DNA of 64,000 bases from Porphyromonas uenonis 60-3 (GCF_000174775.1 NZ_ACLR01000034.1:1-64000), one strand, 5' to 3'. Shown: positions 1 through 8,859, counted from the first letter of the stretch. The notes: generated by a model from the sequence alone, not told the origin. Numbers and translations are program-made.

Positions 1-399
1 GGCATCGTAACCAGCGTCACCCAGACAGGCAACCCTCTCCACAACGCTATGGCAGAGCGACTTAACGGGATCATCAAGAACGACTGGCTCTACAACTTTG
101 AGGACAAACCCATAGAAGAAGTTCGAGAGATCCTCTCGCAAACGATTGCTCTCTATAACACAGCGCGTCCTCATCGAGCCCTCAACAAGAAGACTCCGAT
201 GCAGATGCTCATACCAGATTACCCCAACCCTCTAACCACACAACCATCTAAGAAACAGATTTCTAAGAACAATTCACCAAAAGCTCCGAGCCTCAAAGCT
301 CCGAGCCCATGCCGCTTAACTCCCAACAAAGAGCTATCTTTGTGTACCTCCGCAGTAAAAACGACCACAAGTCGTGTACCCCAGCAGGAGCAAAACTAA
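1..399 (+). CDS. IS3-family transposase OrfB, C-terminal part (5' truncated by window)
   Basis: The frame is open from base 1 (GIVTSVTQTGNPLHNAMAER...) to a stop at 397-399. It matches the end of the DDE integrase core of IS3 orfB proteins: the segment NAMAERLNGIIKNDW carries the catalytic Glu followed seven residues later by Lys, and the later YNTARPHRAL motif is the classic C-terminal signature of this family. The two catalytic Asp residues lie upstream of the window. The last 40 or so residues after MQMLIPDYP are rich in Ser, Pro and Lys and look like a non-conserved tail. Whether the whole transposase is intact cannot be judged. Confidence 0.85.
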   Translation, partial: GIVTSVTQTGNPLHNAMAERLNGIIKNDWLYNFEDKPIEEVREILSQTIALYNTARPHRALNKKTPMQMLIPDYPNPLTTQPSKKQISKNNSPKAPSLKAPSPCRLTPNKELSLCTSAVKTTTSRVPQQEQN

Positions 400-491
400 C
401 AGATGAGTACACTCACAGGACTAACAAAAATAACCCGTGTACCATCTCAGTAACACCTTCCCAACTGTGTACTTTTTTCAGGAAGAGGACA
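1..491 (+). mobile_element. right part of an IS3-family insertion sequence (left end outside window)
   Basis: The window opens inside the transposase of an insertion sequence. The likely right terminus is the sequence ending GAAGAGGACA at about 491: IS3 ends are normally TG...CA, and the 22-bp palindromic array that follows is cut off mid-unit exactly there, as expected if the element inserted into the array. The 400-490 stretch holds several GTGTAC motifs but no gene. The left inverted repeat is outside the window, so the boundary is inferred, not matched. Confidence 0.6.
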
Positions 492-566
492 GTTCCTCCG
501 TTGGAACTGAAAAGTTCCTGCCTTGGAACCGAAAAGTTCCACCCTTGGAACTAAAAAGTTCCAAGA
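491..566. repeat. 22-bp tandem palindromic array (three full units plus a truncated one)
   Basis: Units at 501-522, 523-544 and 545-566 each contain TTGGAAC, an A-rich centre and AGTTCC, so each could fold as a GGAACT/AGTTCC hairpin. A partial unit (AGTTCCTCCG) at 491-500 precedes them and is missing its left half. The rest of 567-660 holds no gene. The design (22-bp period, unit starting CTnGGAA, internal palindrome) is the same as the array at 32187-32296, although the sequence differs. Confidence 0.8.
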
Positions 567-660
567 GGAGAACTGATTTTGGAACTCGTATCTATTAGGA
601 GTTCAGGGTATTAGGAGGAGCGGTTACTGGCTGCCTTTGGGAAGATAGTGGAGCTTTGCG

Positions 661-711
661 GTGCAAAAACGAGAAAGCTCAACCGCTTTTGGTCAGCGAT
701 TGAGCTTTCTC
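661..711 (-). terminator. Rho-independent terminator of the rodA operon
   Basis: A 12-bp perfect stem (GAGAAAGCTCAA at 671-682, TTGAGCTTTCTC at 700-711) is followed on the minus strand by GTTTTTG. It sits 18 nt past the rodA stop codon and closes the purH-mre-mrdA-rodA transcript. Confidence 0.85.
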
Positions 712-729
712 ACGAAGCTTTCTAGTGGA

Positions 730-2187
730 TTAGCGCTTGCCCGAGGCGTCGATCTTGAGGAAGAGGGCGAGCATCAGCGAGAAGCCCCAGAGCGAGGAGC
801 CGCCATAGCTAAAGAAGGGGAGCGGGATGCCGATGACGGGCACTAGTCCTAGCACCATCCCCACATTGACCATCAGGTGAAAGATGAAGACGCACGCCAG
901 ACAGTAGCCGTAGACCCGACCGAAGGTGGAGGGGTGCTGCTCCGCTCGCCACATGATGCGTAGGATCATCGTGAGGAAGAGGAGGAGCAGACCGACGGAC
1001 CCCGCAAAGCCTTGCTCCTCACCGATGGTGCAGAAGATGAAATCGGTGTCTTGCTCGGGAACATACTTGAGCTTCGTCTGGGTGCCCTGGAGGAACCCTT
1101 TGCCTAGGAGACCACCTGAGCCGATAGCTATCTTAGCTTGATCCACATTGTAGCCAGCGCCTCGTGGATCCTGCTCGATGCCGAGCGAGACGGCGATACG
1201 CATCTGCTGGTGCGGTGCGAGGATGTCGTTGTAGACGTACTCGACAGAGAGCGAGAAGGCGAGCAAGCCTAAGCTGGCTATGCCGACTAAGAGGTAGGAG
1301 CGTGAGTAGTGCAGCAAGGCGCGAATGAAGCAGAAGAGGATGATGCAGCTCATCAGTGCCAGTGCGACGTAGCTGTAGTCGATCAGCAACCAGCGCAGAG
1401 AGACATACATGCCGACGAAGTATGCGATGCTGACGATCCACAAGATGCGTCGCTCACGGGGCTTCCACCGTACGATGCTGCTGAGGTAGAGGATGGTGGC
1501 GACGGAGATGATGCTACAGATGAGCAGACGGCTAGCGTCGGTAGCACCCCAGCTAACGTCGGCTAGCATGAGCGCCACGACGAAGAGGGTGACCGCTAGC
1601 GAGGCGAGTAGGAGGAAAGCGCCAGAGAGTCCCTCACGATAGAGTGCTAGGAAGAAGGCGCAGAAGACGAGTGCTGACCCAGTCTCGCTTTGCAAGATGA
1701 TGATTGCCATCGGTAGGAGTATGATGGCAAAGACCTCTAGATAGCCTCGCAGGGTGGTGAGCTTGAACTCGGGGCGGTTGAGCCAGTAGGCGAGCATGAG
1801 TGCGGTCCCGAGCTTGGCAAACTCGGCGGGCTGCACTCGGATGGGACCCATGACGAGCCAGGAGCGGGAGCCTTTGATATCGGGCGCTACGACGGCTGTC
1901 ACGATAAGAAGCAGGATGAAGCCTATATAGAGGTAGGGCGCCCCCGACTCAAAGAGATCTTCGTCTATGAGGAGTACCACACCGCCTAGTACGAGCGCTA
2001 GGGAGATCCATATGAGCTGCTGCATGGGTCGCCCTCCCATCTCTAAGAGATGACTAGGTGTGAAGTCGTACGTAGCTCCGCATATGGCGAGCCAACCACC
2101 CGCTACCATCAGGAGGTAGAGGATGATGAGTGGCCAGTCGAGGCGCATCAGGAGGTTGCTACGTCGTTGCTTGCTAAGGTATGGCAT
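730..2187 (-). CDS. rodA: RodA, SEDS-family peptidoglycan glycosyltransferase
   Basis: Polymerises lipid II into glycan strands for lateral wall growth, together with the class B PBP encoded just upstream. The protein is a polytopic inner-membrane protein of 485 residues with SEDS signatures: SRSWLVMGPIRVQPAEFAKL, EQDTDFIFCTIGEEQG, and PLPFFSYGGSS near the C-terminus. It is longer than the E. coli enzyme, with extra membrane segments in the middle, as is usual in Bacteroidales. The start is placed at 2187 (MPYLSKQ) because the longer frame (to 2286) would run back into mrdA; this leaves 16 nt after the mrdA stop. Last gene of the operon. Confidence 0.93.
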   Translation of the reverse strand: MPYLSKQRRSNLLMRLDWPLIILYLLMVAGGWLAICGATYDFTPSHLLEMGGRPMQQLIWISLALVLGGVVLLIDEDLFESGAPYLYIGFILLLIVTAVVAPDIKGSRSWLVMGPIRVQPAEFAKLGTALMLAYWLNRPEFKLTTLRGYLEVFAIILLPMAIIILQSETGSALVFCAFFLALYREGLSGAFLLLASLAVTLFVVALMLADVSWGATDASRLLICSIISVATILYLSSIVRWKPRERRILWIVSIAYFVGMYVSLRWLLIDYSYVALALMSCIILFCFIRALLHYSRSYLLVGIASLGLLAFSLSVEYVYNDILAPHQQMRIAVSLGIEQDPRGAGYNVDQAKIAIGSGGLLGKGFLQGTQTKLKYVPEQDTDFIFCTIGEEQGFAGSVGLLLLFLTMILRIMWRAEQHPSTFGRVYGYCLACVFIFHLMVNVGMVLGLVPVIGIPLPFFSYGGSSLWGFSLMLALFLKIDASGKR

Positions 2188-2203
2188 GCTGCTCGTTGGG
2201 TCT

Positions 2204-4060
2204 TTATAGGTCGTGTGAGTAGAATATCTTCTGTCGGCTGATCTGCTCGGCAATGGCTTGGGAAGCTCCCGATAGCTGTCCATCACGCAGGTAGTACTCC
2301 ATCATGACGCGTCCGATGGGTACGCCGAAGATAGCTCCGAAGCCACCGTTTTCGACATAGACGCTGATGGCCACTTTGGGCTCTTCAAGGGGTGCAAATC
2401 CGATGAAGGCGGAGTGGTCTTTGCCAAAGCGGTTTTCGGCGGTACCTGTCTTACCACATACGTTGATTTCGCCAGGTGCGAAGTTGGCCCGACGACAGGT
2501 GCCCGCTAGGACAGCGCCGTGCATCCCCTGGGCTATCTCCTCCCAGTAGTCTGGCGAGACCATCGTGTGGTGTGGTGTGGTGAAGAGGGTGTCTAGCGGG
2601 GTATGCTCGATCTTGCGGACGACGTGGGGCGTGTAGTAGTAACCTCTATTGGCGATGATGGAGGCGAGGTTTGCCATCTGTAGCGGCGTGAGTAGTACCT
2701 CGCCCTGACCGATGGAGAGGGAGATGATGGTGGAGGAGTTCCAGCGACTGTATACGCGGTCGTAGACGGAGCTATTGGGTATGAAGCCACGGTTTTCGCC
2801 AGCTAGGTCGATGCCGAGCTTGTATCCGAAGCCAAAGTTTACCATATAGTCGCGCCACTTATTGAGTGCGTCCTGCACGCTCGGGTAGCGGGAGCGGTCG
2901 TCGAGGAGGAAGTGCAAGCCCCAGCAGAAGTAAGCGTTGCAGGAGGTGGTCAAGGCACTGCGCAGATTGAGTGGAGAGGCGTGACCGTGGCAGGCGGGTC
3001 GTCCACGCATACGAGGATAACCACGAGCGCAGGAGAGGAGTGTGGAGGTGGTGACGAGATGCTCCTGAAGCATCACGGCTCCCATGGCGGGCTTGAAGGT
3101 AGAGCCTGGGGGATAGGTACCCATGATGGCACGGTTGAAGAGTGGCTTGCCCTCCTGTAGGATGAGTTGCTGATGCGCCTTGCCTAAGCTCTTGCCTTGT
3201 AGCATGCGTACGTCGTAAGTGGGCGAGGAGACGAGGCAGAGTACTTCGCCACTCTTGGGTTCGATCATGACGATGGCGCCTCTTTTGCCCTGCATGAGCT
3301 TTTCGCCTAGGCTCTGCAGTCCTATATCGATGCTGAGGGTTAGGTCTTCGCCTGGGATCGCCTCAATGTCGTCGGCGCCTTCGTTGTAGCTGCCTTGTAT
3401 CCTACCACGGGCATCACGGAGCAGAAGATTGACTCCGTTGCGCCCTCGCAAGAGTTTGTCGTAGGTGCGCTCTACGCCACTCTTGCCGACGTACTGTCCG
3501 AGTGCGAGGGTGCTGTCGGCTTTGAGTTCCTCAGGACTGGACTCGCCAAGGTAGCCGAGTAGGAGAGCGGCATTAGGCTGGTCGGAGCGACGCACAGCGC
3601 GTGGTCGGAGCGTGAAGCCTGGTAGCCGAAAGAGTTGCTCCTGTATGAATCCTGCCTCTTCGCTAGTGAGCTGTGACCAGAAGAGTTGTGGCGTAAAGGG
3701 CGAGTAACCAGGATTGATGGAGCGGTCTCTTAGGGCAGTCATGCGCTCGTCGAGCTCCTGCTCGGAGGTGTGGAGGAGGCTCGCCAGTAGGGGCGTGTCG
3801 AGGGTGTCGGCGAGCTCTTTTGTAGTGACGAGGAGGTCGTAAGCTGGCTCGTTGTAGACGAGGAGGGTCCCTTTGCGGTCATAGATGACACCACGGTCGG
3901 GGAAGATAACTTCCTCGTAAAGGGCATTGTGCATGGCGCGCTCCTTGTACTCTGTGCTGACGAGCTGCAGGTAGCCGAGCCGTGTGATGTATAGTGCGAC
4001 GATGCCTATAGCGATCAACGGGAGTACGGCGATGCGTAGTCGACGGTGTGGGCGCTCCAT
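2204..4060 (-). CDS. mrdA: Penicillin-binding protein 2 (class B transpeptidase)
   Basis: Cross-links peptidoglycan during elongation; partner of RodA. The 618-residue protein has one N-terminal membrane anchor (about residues 9-30), a PBP dimerisation domain starting near DRGVIYDRKG (56-65), and a transpeptidase domain with all three motifs: STFK (Ser320), SCN (373-375) and KTG (537-539). Length is normal for the family. It lies 11 nt downstream of mreD and 16 nt before rodA, the usual order for Bacteroidetes. No missing catalytic residue was seen. Confidence 0.95.
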   Translation of the reverse strand: MERPHRRLRIAVLPLIAIGIVALYITRLGYLQLVSTEYKERAMHNALYEEVIFPDRGVIYDRKGTLLVYNEPAYDLLVTTKELADTLDTPLLASLLHTSEQELDERMTALRDRSINPGYSPFTPQLFWSQLTSEEAGFIQEQLFRLPGFTLRPRAVRRSDQPNAALLLGYLGESSPEELKADSTLALGQYVGKSGVERTYDKLLRGRNGVNLLLRDARGRIQGSYNEGADDIEAIPGEDLTLSIDIGLQSLGEKLMQGKRGAIVMIEPKSGEVLCLVSSPTYDVRMLQGKSLGKAHQQLILQEGKPLFNRAIMGTYPPGSTFKPAMGAVMLQEHLVTTSTLLSCARGYPRMRGRPACHGHASPLNLRSALTTSCNAYFCWGLHFLLDDRSRYPSVQDALNKWRDYMVNFGFGYKLGIDLAGENRGFIPNSSVYDRVYSRWNSSTIISLSIGQGEVLLTPLQMANLASIIANRGYYYTPHVVRKIEHTPLDTLFTTPHHTMVSPDYWEEIAQGMHGAVLAGTCRRANFAPGEINVCGKTGTAENRFGKDHSAFIGFAPLEEPKVAISVYVENGGFGAIFGVPIGRVMMEYYLRDGQLSGASQAIAEQISRQKIFYSHDL

Positions 4061-4071
4061 AAGCTGATCCG

Positions 4072-4590
4072 CTAGCTCTGATGCCGTGGTAGGTGCTCTA
4101 GGAAGAGCATCTGCAGGATCATCACGATGAGATAGGTCAGGAGCATACTACTACCCAGCCGTAGGGCGTAGTACTCCCAGTCGAAGCCACCTAGCGAGTC
4201 GAGCGTGAAGAGGATAAACTGGTGGATCGCTACCATCTCTAGGATGACTAGCCAGATGCCCCAGCCATGTATCCGCATGGAGGGCGCACGTCGTAGGTTG
4301 CTCTCGATATCGACGGCGGGAGCTAGGAGGTAGTTGCGCAGGAAGCCGACGAGTGTCAGGGCTGCCATGTGCAATCCGGGCGTGCCACTGAGCAGGTCGA
4401 CGGAGAGTCCGACGAGTGCTCCGACGAGAGTGAGCCACTCTTTCGGAGTATCTACGCTAAAGAGTAGCAGCGCAAAGAGATAGACCGAAGGGGTCGCATA
4501 GCGAAAGAGCTGTATGTAGTTAAAGACCTCTACCTGCAGCAGTACCAGCAGTACGATGCCTAGGGTCGTCCATATCATCTGTAGTCTCAT
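4072..4590 (-). CDS. mreD: Rod shape-determining protein MreD
   Basis: Small integral membrane protein (172 residues, about five to six hydrophobic segments) that links MreC with the cytoplasmic MreB filaments and the RodA-PBP2 synthase. MreD proteins diverge strongly in sequence, so the assignment rests on size, hydrophobicity, the early segment TPSVYLFALLLFSVDTPKEW, and position between mreC and mrdA. Its start codon overlaps the end of mreC by 4 nt (ATGA-type coupling), which implies translational coupling. Confidence 0.9.
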   Translation of the reverse strand: MRLQMIWTTLGIVLLVLLQVEVFNYIQLFRYATPSVYLFALLLFSVDTPKEWLTLVGALVGLSVDLLSGTPGLHMAALTLVGFLRNYLLAPAVDIESNLRRAPSMRIHGWGIWLVILEMVAIHQFILFTLDSLGGFDWEYYALRLGSSMLLTYLIVMILQMLFLEHLPRHQS

Positions 4591-5462
4591 AGCTCCTCTC
4601 TGCTCGCTTGCTCTTCTAGATTGATCGTATTGCCCCCCGTTATCACGTAGACGTGGTGTAGCTGTCCGAAGTCTGTCGCCAGGAGGACAGGGAGTTCCTT
4701 ACGATAAGTGATACGAGTGCCCTGGGCGCCGTTGCCTTCTAGCCGACCGATCATCATACCTGGGGGGAAGATGGCGGAGTAGCCACTCGTTACGAGCGTA
4801 TCCCCGACAGCTAGGTGCGCATGCTTCGGCAAGCCCCGCACGATGCCCTCCTCAGGCGAGAGCTTTTGTCGCCAAGAGAGGTCTCCCACATGCCCCTCGC
4901 GGAGGGTCATACAGCTGAGGGTTAGGCTCTCGTTGATGAGCGGTACGACCGTTGCGTAGCGAGGTCCCACCTGAGCTACGATGCCTACGACACCGCTCTG
5001 GGAGACTACGCCCATATTGGGCTTGATGCCGTCACGTGCGCCACGGTCTATGGTCATCATATTGTTTGCCTTAAGGTAGGTCAAGCTTACTACCCGTGCT
5101 GTCACAAAGGTAAAGTTGGGTTCCTCCCGTACGATGGTGTCTAAGGAGTCTAAAGGTGTCAGCACCTGCGGTACAACGGTGTCTGCGAGGAGATACTCGA
5201 ACTGTCTCTGCAAAGCCAGGTAGCGCCCCTCGAGCGAGGCTAGCTGAGCCGTGAGCTGCTGGTTCTCTTGCTGTAGCGAGAGGTAAGAGCGCCAGCGTGC
5301 GCCCTCGCTGTGAATCCTCCCCACGACAGACGAACTGGCAGCCGCTCCCACGAATGAGTGGTAGAGACTGCCATGAAAGAGTAGGAGCAAGGCAATCGCC
5401 TCACACACCACTAGGAGCACCCAGTGCAGGTTCGCACGAAGGAGTTCGAGGAGACGACGCAT
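4587..5462 (-). CDS. mreC: Rod shape-determining protein MreC
   Basis: Periplasmic scaffold that organises the elongasome. The 291-residue protein has one membrane segment (about residues 12-30), then a coiled-coil stretch (residues 60-90, LQQENQQLTAQLASLEG) and the beta-rich MreC domain with the typical NNMMTIDRGARDGIKPNMGV and VSQSGVVGIV motifs. Lies 42 nt downstream of mreB and overlaps mreD by 4 nt. Confidence 0.94.
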   Translation of the reverse strand: MRRLLELLRANLHWVLLVVCEAIALLLLFHGSLYHSFVGAAASSSVVGRIHSEGARWRSYLSLQQENQQLTAQLASLEGRYLALQRQFEYLLADTVVPQVLTPLDSLDTIVREEPNFTFVTARVVSLTYLKANNMMTIDRGARDGIKPNMGVVSQSGVVGIVAQVGPRYATVVPLINESLTLSCMTLREGHVGDLSWRQKLSPEEGIVRGLPKHAHLAVGDTLVTSGYSAIFPPGMMIGRLEGNGAQGTRITYRKELPVLLATDFGQLHHVYVITGGNTINLEEQASREEL

Positions 5463-5504
5463 TGCTATCTTTTGTTGCTACTATAGCGCCACGTGACGAC
5501 CCTT

Positions 5505-6527
5505 TTAGTGAATGAGAAAGTTGTAACTATCTACATTCTTGAGCGCCTTGTCGGTGCCCATAGCCACAGCGCGCAGTGGATCCTCGGGGACGTTGAACTG
5601 TATAGCGAAGCGACGTGTCAGTCTCTCGGCTAGACCACGTAGGAGTGCGCCACCGCCTGTCAGGGAGATACCGTTTTGCGTCACATCGGTGTAGAGCTCG
5701 GGAGGCGTACTCTCGAGCGTCCTGAGGATAGCGCTCTCGATCTTGACAATAGACTTGTCGAGACACTGAGCTATCTCTTGATAGGAGACGCTGATCTGTC
5801 GTGGCAGAGAGTCCATCAGGTCGGCACTGGTGACGACGAAGTCCTCGGGAGCGTTGTCTAGCTCAGCTAGAGCGCTACCCACCTCGATCTTGATCTGCTC
5901 TGCGGTGCGCTCACCGACACGTACATTGTGCTTCTGGCGCATGTACTCCATAATGTCGTGGGTAAACTCATCACCAGCCACACGTATCGACTGCTTCGAG
6001 GAGATACCTCCGAGCGAGATGACAGCTATCTCAGTCGTTCCACCGCCTATGTCCACGACCATGTTGCCCTCAGGTGCGAGGACGTCAATGCCGATACCGA
6101 TCGCAGCAGCCATTGACTCGTAGAGCATGTAGACATCACGACCGCCAGCGTGCTCGCTTGAGTCCTTCACCGCACGTATCTCCACCTCCGTACTGCCCGA
6201 AGGCACGCTGACGACCATACGTAGCGAAGGGGAGAAGAGCGAGTGCGACTTCTTGTTGATCTGCTTGACCATGCCTCGGATCATCTTCTCAGCTGCGTCA
6301 AAGTCCGCTATGACACCATCTCTGAGGGGACGCACCGAGCGAATGTACTCGTGACCCTTTTCATAGATCTCCCGAGCCTTCGTGCCCACGGCGATCACCT
6401 CGTCATTGCGACGGTCGAAGGCGATGACACTAGGCTCGTCGAAGACGATCTTGCCATCCTTCATTATGATTGTATTAGCTGTGCCGAGGTCTATAGCTAG
6501 TTCTTGTCTTAGTTTGAATAGTCCCAT
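5505..6527 (-). CDS. mreB: Rod shape-determining actin homologue MreB
   Basis: Bacterial actin that forms membrane-associated filaments directing wall synthesis. Its 340 residues show the actin-fold nucleotide-binding motifs: DLGTANTII (phosphate 1), the DIGGGTTEIAVISLGG loop (phosphate 2) and SLTGGGALLRGL near the C-terminus (adenosine). It sits 24 nt downstream of purH and opens the shape block. Because MreB is a rod determinant and some Porphyromonas are short coccobacilli, an intact mre operon is informative about cell shape here. Confidence 0.97.
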   Translation of the reverse strand: MGLFKLRQELAIDLGTANTIIMKDGKIVFDEPSVIAFDRRNDEVIAVGTKAREIYEKGHEYIRSVRPLRDGVIADFDAAEKMIRGMVKQINKKSHSLFSPSLRMVVSVPSGSTEVEIRAVKDSSEHAGGRDVYMLYESMAAAIGIGIDVLAPEGNMVVDIGGGTTEIAVISLGGISSKQSIRVAGDEFTHDIMEYMRQKHNVRVGERTAEQIKIEVGSALAELDNAPEDFVVTSADLMDSLPRQISVSYQEIAQCLDKSIVKIESAILRTLESTPPELYTDVTQNGISLTGGGALLRGLAERLTRRFAIQFNVPEDPLRAVAMGTDKALKNVDSYNFLIH

Positions 6528-6551
6528 ATATCGTTTGGTTGTGACTAATGA

Positions 6552-8069
6552 TTAATGTCTAAAGTGGCGTACCCCTGTCGTCACCATGGCGACGCCCTGC
6601 TCGTTGCACGCATCGATGCTCTCCTGGTCGCGTATCGATCCGCCAGGCTGTACGATAGCCGTGATGCCCGCTGCAGCAGCTAGGTCTACACAGTCACGGA
6701 AGGGAAAGAATGCATCGCTCGCTAGGACAGCTCCCTTGAGATCAAAGCCAAAGTTGTGCGCCTTCTGGATCGCTTGTCTGAGTGCAGAGACACGAGAGGT
6801 CTGACCGATGCCTGTTGCGAGGAGCTGGCTGTCTCGGACGATAGCCAGTGCATTGCTCTTGCAGTACTTGACGATGCTCTCGGCCATGCGTATGTCGGCC
6901 ATCTCATCTTCAGTGGGTGTAGTCTCCGTGACAGAGGTGTAGACGACAGGCTCGGAGAGTACGTCAGGCGTCTGTACTAGGTAGCCTCCCACTGCTGAGC
7001 GGACGCTGTCTTGGTCGGGCAGAGGTGCCTTCTGCAGGAGGAGGATACGCTTTGACTTTTGACCTAATATCTGCAAAGCTTCGGTGTCAAAGTCGGGTGC
7101 GATGAGTACCTCAAAGAAGATGTGTGAGATCTGCTCTGCCGTCTGCTGGTCTATCGGTCTATTTGCTACCAGGATACCGCCAAAGGGTGATTCCGTATCA
7201 GCCTCATAAGCCGCCTGCCAAGCCTCCGAGATGGTCTCACGAGACGCTACTCCGCACGGGTTGGTGTGCTTGAGGATCGCAAAGGTGGGAGCCTCAAACT
7301 CCTGAATGAGATGCACGGCTGCGTCGAGGTCCTGCAGATTGTTGTAGGAGAGCTCCTTGCCCTGTAGCTTGTCAAAGTAGTGATCCAAGTCTCCATAGAA
7401 GAAGCCCATCTGGTGAGGATTCTCGCCATAGCGTAGGACGCGCGGGTTGCGACCAGAGAGATGTAGTGCGGTGTGAGCACCAGCGTCAAAGTAGTTGAAG
7501 ATGTCACTGTCGTAAGTCGCTGTCACCTCAAAGGCACGTAGCGCATAGCTCCTCCGCTCGGGGAGAGTCGTGGTGCATCCGTCACGCTCCAGCAGATCGA
7601 TTAGCCCATCGTACTGGTCACGGTGCGAGCAGATGAGCACGTCGTGGTAGTTCTTTGCAGCAGCACGTATGAGGGAGATACCGCCTATGTCTATCTTCTC
7701 AATGATCTCCTCCTCGCTGGCGCCACTAGCGACGGTCTCTGCAAAGGGGTATAGATCCACGATCACAAGGTCTATCAGGGGAAGCGCATACTGCGCTACC
7801 TGCTCCTCGTCATGCGCATTGTCTCGCCGAGCGAGGATACCGCCGAAGATCATCGGGTGGAGCGTCTTGACGCGTCCTCCTAGGATAGAGGGCAGAGCGG
7901 TCAGCGACTCAACGGCTGTGCAGGGTATACCGAGCGACTCGATATACTCTTGGGTACCTCCAGTGGAGACGATCTCTACCTCGGCAGCGTGTAGTATCTG
8001 TGCGATACGATCGATGCCCTCCTTGTGATAGACTGATATGAGGGCTCGTCGGATAGGTCTTGTGGTCAT
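6552..8069 (-). CDS. purH: Bifunctional AICAR transformylase / IMP cyclohydrolase
   Basis: Catalyses the last two steps of de novo IMP synthesis: formylation of AICAR with 10-formyl-THF, then ring closure. The N-terminal MGS-like cyclohydrolase domain (about 1-190) begins RRALISVYHKEG and contains GGRVKTLHP; the C-terminal transformylase domain contains the catalytic KHTNPCG motif. The start at 8069 (MTTRPIRRAL) gives 505 residues, the usual family length; an upstream ATG at 8117 would add 16 unconserved residues. Head of the operon with mreBCD-mrdA-rodA, a conserved Bacteroidetes linkage with no obvious metabolic logic. Confidence 0.95.
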   Translation of the reverse strand: MTTRPIRRALISVYHKEGIDRIAQILHAAEVEIVSTGGTQEYIESLGIPCTAVESLTALPSILGGRVKTLHPMIFGGILARRDNAHDEEQVAQYALPLIDLVIVDLYPFAETVASGASEEEIIEKIDIGGISLIRAAAKNYHDVLICSHRDQYDGLIDLLERDGCTTTLPERRSYALRAFEVTATYDSDIFNYFDAGAHTALHLSGRNPRVLRYGENPHQMGFFYGDLDHYFDKLQGKELSYNNLQDLDAAVHLIQEFEAPTFAILKHTNPCGVASRETISEAWQAAYEADTESPFGGILVANRPIDQQTAEQISHIFFEVLIAPDFDTEALQILGQKSKRILLLQKAPLPDQDSVRSAVGGYLVQTPDVLSEPVVYTSVTETTPTEDEMADIRMAESIVKYCKSNALAIVRDSQLLATGIGQTSRVSALRQAIQKAHNFGFDLKGAVLASDAFFPFRDCVDLAAAAGITAIVQPGGSIRDQESIDACNEQGVAMVTTGVRHFRH

Positions 8070-8158
8070 AAGCCTTGTGGCGTGTGGTATAGGGTGAATA
8101 GTAGCTCTCCTAGGCAACCCCTAAGCAGAGCAATATGTGGGTCATAGCTACAGTAGCT

Positions 8159-8167
8159 ACAAAGGTA
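8159..8167 (-). promoter_or_regulatory. purH operon promoter -7 box
   Basis: On the minus strand TACCTTTGT fits the Bacteroidetes TAnnTTTG box. It lies about 90 nt upstream of the chosen purH start. No clear TTG lies at the expected distance. A heptad array begins 56 nt further upstream (8224-8279). Confidence 0.6.
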
Positions 8168-8223
8168 GTAAAAAGAGCCGATAAAAGAGCCTTTTTCCCG
8201 ACACTTTGTAGAGCAGAAGAGGA

Positions 8224-8279
8224 GGTAGAGGTTAGAGATTAGATATTAGAGGTTAGAAGTTAGATATTAGAGGCTAGAA
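8224..8279 (-). repeat. heptad array H1 (eight 7-bp units)
   Basis: Eight in-phase 7-bp units, read on the minus strand as variants of CTCTAAC, CTCTAAT and TTCTAAC. They lie upstream of the purH promoter but, unlike the other three arrays, do not abut the -7 box. Next to them at 8291-8323 are four 9-bp units of CCGATGGCT type, an identical copy of which is at 44769-44801. Confidence 0.8.
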
Positions 8280-8324
8280 GTTCGACTTTTCCGATGGCTC
8301 TGATGGCTCCGATAGCTCCGATGT

Positions 8325-8558
8325 CTCTCGCTAATCGCCCGCTAGCAGTTGACAGCCGATCACCGCCACTCAGCCCACACCTCCGAGGAAATCGAAAATC
8401 TCCAGCGAGCAAACAAAAATCCTCCACGGAGCAATAAAAAAATTCTTCCGAACTTTGATTTGCTTCTTCCGAAGTTTCATTTCATTCTTCCGAACTTTTA
8501 TTTCCCGGCTCCGTGGAGAATTTTTGTTTGCTCGCTGGAGACTTCCTATTTCCTCAGG
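8325..8558 (+). repeat. mosaic palindromic element, copy 1 (with 56-bp left extension)
   Basis: Core: three 21-bp direct repeats (8446-8466, 8467-8487, 8488-8508), each starting TTCCGAA and containing ATTT. Flanks: inverted arms of 33 bp (8399-8431 and 8509-8541) that differ at a single position and contain CTCCACGGAG/CTCCGTGGAG; weaker pairing continues out to about 8381 and 8558. The left extension 8325-8380 matches 52000-52055 (inverted) with three differences in 56. Lies between divergent genes purH and HU; no coding capacity is claimed. Confidence 0.85.
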
Positions 8559-8716
8559 AGAAATTGAAATCGGGGCATCTCCCGCATGGCGATTTTGTGG
8601 GGCTTCCCGACTTGCGGAGTCTAAGGGGTAAGGCGCTTTTATCACTTCGAGAGCGCTCTTTTTGCCTCAAAACAGCGCTCAGAGCGAGATTAGTGGACGA
8701 TTTTCACTCAAAATAG

Positions 8717-8746
8717 TTGCAGGTAATGAAAAAAACACTATCTTTG
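8717..8746 (+). promoter_or_regulatory. promoter of the HU gene
   Basis: TTG at 8717-8719, a 19-nt spacer, and TATCTTTG at 8739-8746: a full match to the Bacteroidetes consensus. It leaves a 5' leader of about 105 nt before the HU start. The 8560-8715 stretch between the palindromic element and this promoter contains an AGCGCT-based inverted repeat near 8650-8680 and no gene. Confidence 0.8.
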
Positions 8747-8859
8747 GAGCGTGAATAGGACTAAACGGCTCTAGAGCACTACACTACAAGCCGTCAAAAC
8801 CATTTGCAAGGACCCTCAAACACAAAGAATTTTATCACTAATCATAAACAAGTTTATCT

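Noticed and set aside
309..554. 81-codon frame overlapping the transposase end and the 22-bp array
   Set aside because: Shadow frame: it overlaps the real transposase frame and its C-terminus is just translated repeat units.
8370..8645. Small open frames across the palindromic elements, giving similar Lys/Arg-rich or Phe/Leu-rich peptides in several copies
   Set aside because: The 21-bp core equals seven codons, so frames stay open on both strands by arithmetic. Starts and ends differ between copies and there is no promoter or consistent start codon.
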